Assembly: GCA_002418775.1 (NCBI GenBank)
Contig: DIEU01000024.1
Span: forward strand, 56,544-80,841
Direction: 5' to 3'
Length of the DNA stretch: 24,298 nt
From: Firmicutes bacterium UBA5766
GTDB taxonomy: Bacteria; Bacillota; Desulfotomaculia; Desulfotomaculales; Nap2-2B
A program made the translations under genes and the position numbers. Every line of letters begins with the position of its first letter. Position 1 is the stretch's first letter. Shown here in pieces: positions 14,541 to 21,942 of this stretch. Under the pieces are notes generated by a model, which searched no databases, was not told where the DNA came from, and saw nothing but the letters and a program-made list of their open reading frames with translations.

Positions 14541-14762
14541 CTATCTTCCAACAACCACCAATGCTTCGCCTTCCAGAACGACCACACCCGTTTGATTGCA
14601 GCATACGGTTTTCAACTTAAGTCGACTCTTTACTATAAGCTTTTCGATAATTTCAACTTCCGCAGATACGGTATCTCCCAAAAAAACCGGCGCTTTAAAG
14701 TTAAGGGTTTGAGACAAAGAAATTGTACCCGGACCCGGCAGTTCAGACCTTACCCATCTCAT
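14541..14762 (-). pseudogene. Truncated MaoC-like (R)-enoyl-CoA hydratase, C-terminal half
   Basis: The 73 residues contain ELPGPGTISLSQTLNFKAPV and FLGDTVSAEVEI, the second half of a MaoC/PhaJ hot-dog hydratase, which is normally about 135-140 residues. The N-terminal half with the catalytic Asp/His loop is missing; the upstream 36 bases to the VOC gene hold none of it. No convincing ribosome binding site precedes the ATG at 14762. It is probably non-functional, the result of a deletion between it and the VOC gene. Confidence 0.8.
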
Positions 14763-14798
14763 AAGCCTCTAATTATTATACTATCCGCATACCTACTT

Positions 14799-15209
14799 CT
14801 ACTTGTCCGGGTCATACACCTCAATTTGTACGCCATGAGCGGATTTTGGATGGATAAAATTAGCAGTTCCGAATTTGCCTTTCATTGGTTGGTCCATGAC
14901 AAATATTGCCCCGGCTTCCCGCAATCTTGCCATGTCTTGCTCCACATTGTCAGACCTGAGGGAAAGCAAAAACAATCCTTCTCCTTTGGCACTGACAAAT
15001 TTCGCAATTGATGTATTCTCTGACTCCGATGCGATAACATTGATGGCAAAACCGTTAAGTTCAAAGACCGCACCCTTTAACCCGGGGACGGCAAATTGAT
15101 CTGCGGCCAACATTTTCGTTGGCTTAAACCCCAACAATCCCTCGAATTTTTTGATCGCCTCTTCAAGATCTTTGACTGCAATATTGACACCGTAAACACC
15201 TTTAATCAT
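14799..15209 (-). CDS. VOC-superfamily protein, methylmalonyl-CoA epimerase-like
   Basis: This 136-residue glyoxalase/VOC-fold protein has two beta-alpha-beta-beta-beta units: GVNIAVKDLEEAIKKFEGLLG at the start and FIHPKSAHGVQIEVYDPDK at the end, as in methylmalonyl-CoA epimerases. The first metal-ligand His (normally in a DHIGIAV-like start) is replaced (VYGVNIAV), and the mid-protein HHIAFEV-like His is replaced by LFLLSLRS; only the C-terminal Glu in QIEV remains. It may therefore not be a metal-dependent epimerase. AGGAGGTG precedes the ATG at 15209. It is the only apparently intact gene between two decayed neighbours. It could act on a CoA-ester stereocentre, but that is speculation. Confidence 0.75.
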   Translation of the reverse strand: MIKGVYGVNIAVKDLEEAIKKFEGLLGFKPTKMLAADQFAVPGLKGAVFELNGFAINVIASESENTSIAKFVSAKGEGLFLLSLRSDNVEQDMARLREAGAIFVMDQPMKGKFGTANFIHPKSAHGVQIEVYDPDK

Positions 15210-15282
15210 AATTTAACACCTCCTGATTAATCGACCCTGTTTATTTAAGCAAGATATTGCTACAATATAACGCTGGGTCTGG

Positions 15283-15518
15283 CTTGAACCCTTCTCCTTC
15301 GTTACCCAGGCGGTTTGAGACGGGCGCACGGACATCTCCAAGCAATACTTCTGCTATATGAGACGCCCGGTCTCCCATCTTATCTTCTTTTTCCCCATTG
15401 ATAATCCTGGGGCGCAGTCCGGTACAAGGAAGGCCGTCAATCCCTTGATACCTCGACTTTTGTCTGTGCTGGCAAAAACTGTGTGAAGATCCGCTACGCC
15501 GCCATGGGTAATGAAACT
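15283..15518 (-). pseudogene. Acyl-CoA dehydrogenase internal fragment, frameshifted
   Basis: Reading leftward, one frame gives SFITHGGVADLHTVFASTDK and SRGIKGLTAFLVPDCAPGLS. After a one-base loss in the A/G-rich run around 15390, another frame gives EDKMGDRASHIAEVLLGDVR, then NRLGNEGEGFK. Together these are the middle beta-domain of an acyl-CoA dehydrogenase (roughly a fifth of a 380-residue enzyme). Both ends are missing and a stop precedes the fragment. It begins only a few bases after the bbsD stop. It is a dead remnant of a former gene of this operon, and not related closely to the bbsG-like gene in this window by its loop sequences. Confidence 0.85.
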
Positions 15519-15524
15519 TCAAAA

Positions 15525-16277
15525 CTATGAAATATTGGCAAAAAGGCTCTTCCCTCCGCATACATACATGGTTTGCCCATTAATATATCCGGCCTCATCA
15601 CTCGCAAAAAACATCACGGCCCGGGCAATATCACGCGGCGATCCTATCCTTCCCATGGGCTGAGCTTTCCGAAGCCGTTCTCTTACCGCATCCGTCAAAG
15701 CGTACCACAACGGAGTCTCGATCAGCCCCGGCGGTATGCAGTTTACAGTAATCCCTCTCCTTCCCAGCTCCAGCGCCAATGTTCGGGTTAGCGCCACCAC
15801 CCCGGCTTTCGCCGCCGAGTAATTTGCCTGCCCAGGCCCTCCCAGCCAAGCCCGTGAAGATATGTTGATGATCCGGCCATGGGCCTGTTCGCGCATATAT
15901 TTAACTGCTTCCTGGCTGCACAAGAATACACCTTTGAGGTCAACATCCAGCACCTTGTCCCAGTCCTCTTCCGTCATTTTCAAAAACGCCTTATCCCGAA
16001 AAATTCCGGCATTATTGACCAATATATCGATTCTGCCATAAGTGTCCACAACTTGCTTGAACATCGCTTCCACTTCAGCTTTATTGGTAATATCCGCAAC
16101 CACTCCCATGGCTTCCCCGCCGGCTTCTTTGATGCCCTTGACCACCTCATCCACCTTGCTCTGATCAACGTCATTGATCACTATTTTTACTCCGTGCTGA
16201 GCCATTACCTCGGCCGTTCCCCTGCCCATCCCGCTGGCAGATCCGGTTATCAAGGCTACTCTTCCCTTAATCTGCAT
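15525..16277 (-). CDS. bbsD: Short-chain dehydrogenase, BbsD-like
   Basis: This 250-residue classical SDR has TGSASGMG at residues 11-18, an Asp after the second strand (INDVD, favouring NAD+), NNAG at 88-91, and the catalytic Ser (S140/S141), Y153 and K157 in NISSRAWLGGPGQANYSAAK. In the bbs pathway BbsCD oxidises 2-(alpha-hydroxybenzyl)succinyl-CoA to benzoylsuccinyl-CoA, with BbsD the catalytic subunit. It follows its paralogue by 34 bases, with AAGGAGGT before the ATG at 16277. The C-terminal CGGKSLFANIS resembles that of the paralogue (CGGKSVLSSLSV), suggesting the two form a hetero-oligomer or arose by duplication. Confidence 0.87.
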   Translation of the reverse strand: MQIKGRVALITGSASGMGRGTAEVMAQHGVKIVINDVDQSKVDEVVKGIKEAGGEAMGVVADITNKAEVEAMFKQVVDTYGRIDILVNNAGIFRDKAFLKMTEEDWDKVLDVDLKGVFLCSQEAVKYMREQAHGRIINISSRAWLGGPGQANYSAAKAGVVALTRTLALELGRRGITVNCIPPGLIETPLWYALTDAVRERLRKAQPMGRIGSPRDIARAVMFFASDEAGYINGQTMYVCGGKSLFANIS

Positions 16278-16311
16278 GATTTGCTTACCTCCTTATTATT
16301 TCACTTTTTCA

Positions 16312-17073
16312 TCATACCGACAACGAACTCAACACACTCTTGCCGCCGCAGATAAAGATAGTCTGCCCTGTGAGGTAGTCAGCTTCATCATCAGCGAAAA
16401 ACAGCACTCCATATCCAATATCTTCCGGTTTGCCAATGTCTCTTGACGGCTGCAATTGCATAAGGTTTTCTTTAATGTCCTCGGGCAAAGCATCGTACAA
16501 GGGCGTCTTGATCAAGCCCGGGGCGATACAGTTAACTGTGATCTGGTGCTTCGCCAACTCCAGGGCCAGCGTCCTGCTAAGACTCACCAGTCCCCCTTTC
16601 GATGACGCATAATTGGCTTGCGTCGGCCACCCAAGATAATCCCTTGAAGCAATATTAATGATTCGACCAAATTTCAGTTCCTTCATGTATGGAACCACGG
16701 CCTGGCTCAACAGAAAAGGTCCCTTTAAATTTACATTCAGCACAATGTCCCAGTCTTCTTCCGTGATTTTCAGCAAGTCATTATCCCGTGCTATACTTGC
16801 GTTATTAACCAGAATGTCAATCGCCTCATACTGTTTCACAATCTGTTGCACCAGACCTTGTACCTGATCTTTCTTCGAAATATCAGCTGCCACTCCCATG
16901 GCTTCCCCACCGGCGGACTTGATTTTTTCCACCACTTTGTCTACTTTCGCCTGCTCAAGATCATTAACTACCACCCTGGCGCCGTTTTGAGACAGCATCA
17001 TCGCTATTGTTTCACCCAGTCCGCTTCCGCTTCCCGATCCGGTTACCAATGCGATCCTGTTCTGTACACTCAT
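16312..17073 (-). CDS. bbsC: Short-chain dehydrogenase, BbsC-like
   Basis: This 253-residue SDR has the glycine-rich TGSGSGSG (11-18), NDLE after strand 2, NNAS instead of NNAG (90-93), and S143, Y155 and K159 in NIASRDYLGWPTQANYASSK. I place the start at the ATG 17073 with AAAGGAG upstream; an upstream in-frame extension to 17142 is lysine-rich and lacks a site. By position after bbsB it corresponds to BbsC. BbsC of well-studied strains is described, as I recall, as lacking a working active site, whereas this copy keeps the Ser-Tyr-Lys set, so both subunits here might be catalytic. The assignment of C versus D is by order. Confidence 0.84.
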   Translation of the reverse strand: MSVQNRIALVTGSGSGSGLGETIAMMLSQNGARVVVNDLEQAKVDKVVEKIKSAGGEAMGVAADISKKDQVQGLVQQIVKQYEAIDILVNNASIARDNDLLKITEEDWDIVLNVNLKGPFLLSQAVVPYMKELKFGRIINIASRDYLGWPTQANYASSKGGLVSLSRTLALELAKHQITVNCIAPGLIKTPLYDALPEDIKENLMQLQPSRDIGKPEDIGYGVLFFADDEADYLTGQTIFICGGKSVLSSLSV

Positions 17074-17212
17074 TTTATTCGACTCCTTTCCTTTCTTTAC
17101 ATTTCCTTTTTTTGCATTTCCAAAACATATCCAAGAAGACAACCTGTCAATTGCATCGAAGGTAATGGCCCCTCTTCGTCGTCCTCCCAGCTCAGTCCAA
17201 TGCTCTTCTTCC

Positions 17213-18370
17213 TTAACTGCTTAAGATATTAATCGTGCACACAGAGTTATTCGTACCGTAAACTCCACCGCCTGTGACATGGGTCATTGCCGTTTTACAG
17301 TCCGGTACCTGCATAGCTCCAGCCTCATTGCGCAACTGCCAAGTCATTTCCACGATCTGCGCAGCCCCTGAGGCTCCCGTCGGGTGCCCACAAGACAATA
17401 AGCCTCCCCGGGGACTGAACACAACTTTACCACCATAGTCACTACCGCCGCTCCGGAGAAACTCCACTCCTTCGCCATGCCCACAGAACCCCATGGCTTC
17501 CGAATACAAAAACTCATTGATCGCGAAGGCGTCATGGCACTCAACCATATCGATATCTTCCGGACCAATCCCCGCAATCTCATAGGCTTCTTTGGCGCCC
17601 CTGGCCGTTATTTCCATCCAGGTCATATCTCTGAACCCATTGGTAAAGATACCTGAAGTTACTTCACTCGCCAAAATTCGTATCAATTTGGTGCCCAACT
17701 GCATGGCCTTCTCTTTCGTGGCGACAATCACGGCGGCCCCAGCGTCTACATTGGGACAACTCATCAACAATGTCAGTGGTTCACTGATTGAGCGCGCGTT
17801 CACAACTTGTTCCACCGTAAGGGGATCATGGAATTGCGAACGCGGGTTATTCATGGCATGGCGTCTGTTTTTCACACATATCAGCGCAATATCCTCAGAT
17901 GTGGCGCCAAAATTTTCCATATAGCGTCTGGCTCTCATGGAATAGAGCCCCGGCATGGTTAACCCCTGCATCGCTTCCGGATTATTAAGGTCAGGCGAAA
18001 AAGCCGTTCCGCTCGTTCTATGCGCGGAAATATTCTGAACACCCACCGCCATCGAAATATCTGTAACTCCGGCTGCCACGTCTTTAGCCGCCAGGTTTAC
18101 CGCTAAGGCACTGCTCGAACAGGCGCTCTCCACATTCATCATCGGCACTCCGCCCATTCCAAGAGTTATCGCCACCTGTTGCCCAAAACAGATGCTGCCT
18201 GATAGTCCAGGCATCTCCCCAGTATAGACGCTCTGCACTTGTTTGTTTTTGATCCCGGCATCTTTCAACGCATTATACACCGCCACTTGCCCGAGACTGA
18301 CATCGGACATAGGCGATTTCCTGTAATAGTAGTCGGTCATCCCTACCCCAATAATATAAACATCCCTCAT
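17213..18370 (-). CDS. bbsB: Thiolase-like subunit of benzoylsuccinyl-CoA thiolase (BbsB)
   Basis: This 385-residue non-classical (SCP2-type) thiolase has the nucleophile C84 in VESACSSSALA, VECHDAFAINE with its His, and LLSCGHPTGASG. It lacks the GCSG-type second Cys motif of classical thiolases, as expected of the group that works with a separate zinc-ribbon/OB-fold partner. In the bbs pathway BbsAB cleaves benzoylsuccinyl-CoA to benzoyl-CoA and succinyl-CoA. The ATG at 18370 sits two bases after the bbsA stop, and its ribosome binding site (AAAGGAGG) lies inside the bbsA end, so the two are translationally coupled. Confidence comes from the pair plus neighbours. Confidence 0.88.
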   Translation of the reverse strand: MRDVYIIGVGMTDYYYRKSPMSDVSLGQVAVYNALKDAGIKNKQVQSVYTGEMPGLSGSICFGQQVAITLGMGGVPMMNVESACSSSALAVNLAAKDVAAGVTDISMAVGVQNISAHRTSGTAFSPDLNNPEAMQGLTMPGLYSMRARRYMENFGATSEDIALICVKNRRHAMNNPRSQFHDPLTVEQVVNARSISEPLTLLMSCPNVDAGAAVIVATKEKAMQLGTKLIRILASEVTSGIFTNGFRDMTWMEITARGAKEAYEIAGIGPEDIDMVECHDAFAINEFLYSEAMGFCGHGEGVEFLRSGGSDYGGKVVFSPRGGLLSCGHPTGASGAAQIVEMTWQLRNEAGAMQVPDCKTAMTHVTGGGVYGTNNSVCTINILSS

Positions 18371-18372
18371 TT

Positions 18373-18828
18373 TTATTTGCCTCCTTTGCTTGCCGCCACC
18401 GGCCTAAATACATAGCTTACCGTCTTTACGCCGTCCTTATCTTCCCTGATTACACCGGCCTCCACCTGCAAATCCATGCCTATCCGAATGTCCTTCATTT
18501 GTTCCGGAGGGACATCAATTTGCGCCCCCACCCTGATCCCATTGGGAAAATCCACATACCCAAAAGCTAATGGCGCCTTAAGTCCCGGTTGCGGAACATT
18601 ACTAATCGTATACACATACAACTTGCCTGCCCGCTCCATCGGTGCGTCGTCAAATGCGTCCGACCAACACTCCGGGCATGCTCGCAGATTTGGAAACCAT
18701 AACTGTCCGCAATTGCGGCACTTCGACGCGACCAAATACGGCGCGCCGCCGTCTTCCGGAATTTTAAAGAAATCCGGGTGATAAATGACTTGCTTCTGTT
18801 CGTCTACTTTTGTAGTTTTCTCTGCCAC
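18373..18828 (-). CDS. bbsA: Zinc-ribbon/OB-fold partner of the BbsB thiolase (BbsA)
   Basis: This roughly 151-residue DUF35-type protein has a zinc ribbon CRNCGQLWFPNLRACPEC followed by an OB-fold (GKLYVYTISNV... FGYVDFPNGIRVGAQID). Such proteins pair with SCP2-like thiolases; BbsA is required by BbsB for aroylsuccinyl-CoA cleavage. I favour the GTG at 18828, seven bases after GGGGGT; a TTG at 18843 would run through that site. Its last 100 bases are duplicated at 9801-9900, upstream of bssC. Confidence 0.87.
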   Translation of the reverse strand: MAEKTTKVDEQKQVIYHPDFFKIPEDGGAPYLVASKCRNCGQLWFPNLRACPECWSDAFDDAPMERAGKLYVYTISNVPQPGLKAPLAFGYVDFPNGIRVGAQIDVPPEQMKDIRIGMDLQVEAGVIREDKDGVKTVSYVFRPVAASKGGK

Positions 18829-18926
18829 GCTAAATACCCCCAAATCTTATATATTTTGTAATCCAACCAAATTTCAACACCCCTCGGCAAATACGCATTG
18901 CGAATTTCCATCCTTCTTTCCGCATC

Positions 18927-19706
18927 TCAACACCCTTTAAAGAGAGGGCTGCGCTTTTCCAGAAACGCGGCAGTTCCTTCTTTAAAGTCCTTAGTGCCGG
19001 ACAGCATGCCTAACCCTTGAGCCTCATTATGGAGCAACGATTCTATGTCCTTCGCAGCTGAAGCTGTAATGGACTTGATTGTTTTAATCACCAAAGGCGG
19101 TTTTTGGGCCAACTCTTTAGCCCAAGTATAGGCTTCCGTAAGAACTTGACCGGCCGGCACCGCTTTATTAACCATGCCGATTTCTTCGGCAACCTTTCCA
19201 CTTATCGGTTTGCCGAAACAGAGCATTTCTTTTGCCTTTAACGGGTTTATGAGATGCGGCAGCTTAACCGTACCGCCCCCCGCCGGGATGGCGCCAATAT
19301 TTACCTCCGACAGACCTATCTTGGCATCCTCGGCTACAATACGAAAATCGCAAGCCAACATTAATTCGCACCCGCCGCCCAAAGCATAACCTCTGACAGC
19401 AGCAATCACCGGTTTGCCCAGCTTTTCCAACTGGCCAAAACACTCCTGGAACTTCCTGCTGAACGCATACCCACTAAAGGTGGAGTCAATTTTGTTAACT
19501 TCAGTAATATCGGCCCCAGCGCTAAAAAACTTTTCGCCGCCGGAGATAACCAAACATCTAACTTCCCGGGATTGTTCCGCTTCGTTAACAGCCTGATGGA
19601 ACTCATCCACTAAAACCTGATTAAAGGCATTCATCTGCGACGGCCTATTCAAGGTTATCGTAAATATCCCTTCATCTAATACCGTTGCCAGTGTTTCATA
19701 ATGCAC
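18927..19706 (-). CDS. crt: Enoyl-CoA hydratase (crotonase family)
   Basis: This 259-residue full-length crotonase has oxyanion-hole segments FSAGADI (about 61-67) and YALGGGCEL (108-115) and both catalytic glutamates, E114 and E134 (LSEVNIGAIPAGGG), as in true 2-enoyl-CoA hydratases. The start is a GTG at 19706, seven bases after GGAGG. It lies between the hbd-like dehydrogenase and bbsA. Since a separate bbsH-like crotonase is present at the window start, this one more likely hydrates crotonyl-CoA or another aliphatic intermediate together with its upstream neighbour, but it could also supplement BbsH. Confidence 0.9.
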   Translation of the reverse strand: MHYETLATVLDEGIFTITLNRPSQMNAFNQVLVDEFHQAVNEAEQSREVRCLVISGGEKFFSAGADITEVNKIDSTFSGYAFSRKFQECFGQLEKLGKPVIAAVRGYALGGGCELMLACDFRIVAEDAKIGLSEVNIGAIPAGGGTVKLPHLINPLKAKEMLCFGKPISGKVAEEIGMVNKAVPAGQVLTEAYTWAKELAQKPPLVIKTIKSITASAAKDIESLLHNEAQGLGMLSGTKDFKEGTAAFLEKRSPLFKGC

Positions 19707-19814
19707 ATTACATCCTCCATTCAGCTAATTCTATAATCAGCCACTATTCCCAAACTACACGTCCCTTCCTGAACCAGGATACCATAAACCATATCAGTCA
19801 TACCCTATAATCGG

Positions 19815-20657
19815 TTAATACTCATAAAAGCCTCTTCCGGACTTTCTGCCCAAATGGCCCGCCCGCATCATCTGTTTTAAAAGTGGAGCGGCTTTAAACC
19901 TGGGACCAAATTCGTCTTCCAGAATCTCTAAAATATAAACAATGGTATCAATACCCACCAAATCCATCGCAGCGCAGGGTCCCATGGGCACATTGATACT
20001 ATTGACCATGATGTCATCCACATCCTTAGGGGTATTTCCGTTCATAACCGTATAAGCCGCTTCATTTAAATAAGCGTTAAAGATCCGGCTACTAATAAAA
20101 CCGGCATAATCTTGGGCTACACCCGGGATCTTATTGATGCTCCTGACAAATTCGACAGCAAGGTCAATGGTTTCCTGAGATGTAACTCTGCCCCTGATCA
20201 ATTCAACGCCCTTCATAACCGGAACAGGATTCATGAAATGCATGCCAACTACTTGTTCGGGGCGCTTTGTTACGGCCGCAATGGCGGTAATCGGGAGAGA
20301 GGACGTGTTAGACGCCAGAATAGCATGGCTGGGAGCTAATTTGTCTACTTGTTCAAAGATTCCCGCCTTTAGATCGGGCTTTTCTGGTACGGCTTCAATG
20401 ATCAAATCGGCATCTTTAACAACGTCTAGAGATGTACTGGGTTTGATCCGGCTAAGAGTATCCTCTTTTTCCTTTGCGCTAATCTTCTTTTTCTCAACAA
20501 GCTTGTCCAGACTCTTTTCTATTCTCTGCTGTGCCTGAGACAGCAAGGAATCATTAATATCCTCCATCTTAACCTGGTAACCGCTTTGAGCAACAACTTG
20601 TGCTATACCGCTGCCCATGGTGCCCGACCCCACAACAACAACCCGGCTTATTTTCAT
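19815..20657 (-). CDS. hbd: 3-hydroxyacyl-CoA (3-hydroxybutyryl-CoA type) dehydrogenase
   Basis: This 280-residue NAD-dependent dehydrogenase has GSGTMG at 10-15 in the Rossmann fold, SNTSSLPIT (116-124), and the catalytic pair H140 and E152 in VVGMHFMNPVPVMKGVELIRG. The C-terminal domain ends with GHLGRKSGRGFYEY, typical of monofunctional HBD/PaaH enzymes. The ATG at 20657 follows GAGGAGG; an upstream ATG at 20705 is not supported. It is the first gene of the second bbs operon, but a roughly 690-base leader separates it from the homologous promoter at 21356-21385. Its first 17 codons and ribosome binding site are duplicated at 9953-10020. Confidence 0.93.
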   Translation of the reverse strand: MKISRVVVVGSGTMGSGIAQVVAQSGYQVKMEDINDSLLSQAQQRIEKSLDKLVEKKKISAKEKEDTLSRIKPSTSLDVVKDADLIIEAVPEKPDLKAGIFEQVDKLAPSHAILASNTSSLPITAIAAVTKRPEQVVGMHFMNPVPVMKGVELIRGRVTSQETIDLAVEFVRSINKIPGVAQDYAGFISSRIFNAYLNEAAYTVMNGNTPKDVDDIMVNSINVPMGPCAAMDLVGIDTIVYILEILEDEFGPRFKAAPLLKQMMRAGHLGRKSGRGFYEY

Positions 20658-20762
20658 CAATTGATAACCTCCTCGTATAAAAAACTCGCATAAAATTAAA
20701 CACATTCTTGGAAACCCTTTTGGGTCTTCACTAAAGCCTTTCTTTTACCCCGATTTTTCAGC

Positions 20763-20831
20763 TTCACCTCCAATTCGGTTGGCATGATATTTTTTCCAGA
20801 TTCACCCCCAATTCGGCTGGCATGATATTTT
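20763..20831. repeat. Pair of 31-bp direct repeats, 38-bp period
   Basis: A unit containing CCAATTCGGYTGGCATGATA occurs at 20763-20793 and 20801-20831 with two mismatches. It sits at one side of the apparent insertion in the hbd leader. Closely spaced long repeats at one end are typical of transposase-binding ends, which supports mobile origin. Confidence 0.85.
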
Positions 20832-20871
20832 GTGATTCATAAAAGATATCGGGAGCAATTGAAATATTATA

Positions 20872-21201
20872 AATATTATATTTTCGGAAGAACTAAAGAG
20901 GCGCTGGCCGGTATACCTGCAAAGCATTGTGCGGCATAAAGACGGCATCAAGAAACTCTGGCTGTTGGATCTGGACGAACTTAAGCGGAGAACCCGGCCC
21001 CTGTTATGCCTCCACCGGCCGCCCGGCGGACTACTACTTCCGAACGAACAAACAAGCAAGCGCCAGAAGATTGATTACCGGCTTTGGCCGAAGTTATCGG
21101 GATTGCGCAGGCCGCGTAGCTTAAGCTCCCATGCACAATCCTCTCCCGCGAAAAAATTTAATTTTTGCCGGGCTGGCTGGTTATTGCCTTTTTCCGGTTA
21201 G
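20872..21201 (+). other. Unassigned open frame within the insertion
   Basis: A forward frame is open from 20872 and reads FSEELKRRWPVYLQSIVRHK and LWLLDLDELKRRTRPLL before turning Pro/Arg/Ser-rich. The first ~45 residues look like real protein, helical and charged; the rest looks like decayed or frame-shifted sequence. There is no ribosome binding site at any start. I do not recognise a family. It may be a fragment of a mobile-element gene. Confidence 0.35.
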
Positions 21202-21355
21202 ACCTGCCGGCCACCCATAAATCAACGATATGGAGTTCTCAAGGAACATGTTTTTCAGCTTTTATTGTATGTTTGTGGCTCTACTGTCGCTTATTACCTG
21301 CTAGGCGCCACTGGTTATTTTTGGTTTCCGGGGACATTCAAAATAACTCATACAC

Positions 21356-21385
21356 AATATAAAATAAGGTGGACACCTTTGTCAA
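21356..21385 (-). promoter_or_regulatory. Promoter of the hbd-bbsABCD operon with a perfect 6-bp dyad in the spacer
   Basis: On the minus strand TTGACA (21380-21385), 18 bases, TATATT (21356-21361). The spacer holds AAGGTG-TC-CACCTT (21366-21379), a perfect inverted repeat between -35 and -10, a classical location for a repressor or a MerR-like activator site. It is homologous to the bss promoter (43 of 47 positions over 21356-21402). The apparent insertion lies just downstream of the start point, leaving a roughly 690-base leader before hbd, which may reduce expression or need an alternative promoter. Confidence 0.72.
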
Positions 21386-21439
21386 TACAAAAATATTTAA
21401 AACAGTGCTGAAGCATCAAATATTTTGTATATTCCTTTG

Positions 21440-21742
21440 ATCTCTTTTTTTCACACCTGGCAGCAGGGTCCGCAGGCCACCTAATAAGTTTCCGGCAAAA
21501 AAAACGAGTGTACACGTAAGCAAAGCGGCACTGCTCGCTCTCCCCAACAGAGATCAAAACCGCAAATTTCACGTAGTTGTCCATTGCGCAACAACTCACG
21601 TCGCAGGCTTTCAATGGATGGGTGTTGATAAACTATTCCCGCCAGTATGGAATTCCAGACTGCACGTATTGGATACGTATTGGATAGTCATTTCGGCCAT
21701 TGCAGCGTTCTTGTTCCAGCTCTTTTATCAGCTTTTCATCAG
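21440..21742 (-). pseudogene. DDE-transposase N-terminal remnant, frameshifted
   Basis: Reading leftward from about 21742: LTPDEKLIKELEQERCNGRN, DYPIR, then after an 11-base tandem duplication AVWNSILAGIVYQHPSIESL, RRELLRNGQLREICGFD and GERAVP, and after a second frame change FAYVYTRFFCRKLI. This is the N-terminal (InsH/DUF772-type) domain of an IS5/IS1182-like transposase. Two frameshifts and the lack of the catalytic DDE region make it dead. Its end lies about 40-60 bases upstream of the hbd operon promoter, so an insertion sequence once inserted there. Confidence 0.8.
21665..21686. repeat. 11-bp tandem duplication inside the transposase remnant
   Basis: CGTATTGGATA occurs at 21665-21675 and 21676-21686. 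Removing one copy restores the transposase frame (DYPIR-AVWNS), so the duplication is an inactivating mutation. Confidence 0.85.
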
Positions 21743-21768
21743 GGGTCAATTATTATAGCAAGGACATC

Positions 21769-21798
21769 TTGTAAATTTTTTGGGTTGCAAGTTATAAT
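21769..21798 (+). promoter_or_regulatory. Candidate promoter of the ADP-forming acyl-CoA synthetase gene
   Basis: TTGTAA (21769-21774), 18 bases, and a consensus TATAAT (21793-21798). The gene starts about 145 bases downstream at 21943. No spacer dyad is seen. The leader 21800-21940 holds no other recognisable structure. Confidence 0.5.
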
Positions 21799-21942
21799 AC
21801 AGCTATCATTCCAAAACAGGGGAAATATTTGATGAGATTCAAAAGTAGTCCCTGCATAAAGATGATAAAATTGTAATTATACCAAGATATTCAAGGATCA
21901 AAAGAGAAACTTTGAGGGATATTATCAAGGAGGAGATACAAA

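Larger units (their letters stand above)
20679..21349. mobile_element. Apparent ~650-bp insertion in the hbd leader, flanked by short direct repeats
   Basis: In the sister leader upstream of bssC the promoter and the ribosome binding site are only about 15-20 bases apart (10022-10042). Here the same two homologous blocks are separated by about 650 bases (20688-21339). The flanks carry AAAAAACTC (20679-20687) and AAAATAACTC (21340-21349), like a degenerate target-site duplication. GGAAACC occurs near both ends facing inward. Inside are a pair of 31-base direct repeats (20763-20831) and an unassigned open frame, with no recognisable transposase. It is therefore a deleted or non-autonomous element of unknown family. 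The duplicate-and-end-repeat layout recalls IS21-type termini, weakly. Confidence 0.6.

Noticed and set aside
15241..15561. An intact 106-residue gene
   Set aside because: Only its second half is coherent (acyl-CoA dehydrogenase-like), and the first half belongs to another frame of the same lost gene. It is a frameshifted fragment.
20802..21059. 85-codon minus-strand frame in the hbd leader
   Set aside because: No family similarity and no ribosome binding site; it runs across the direct repeats of the apparent insertion.
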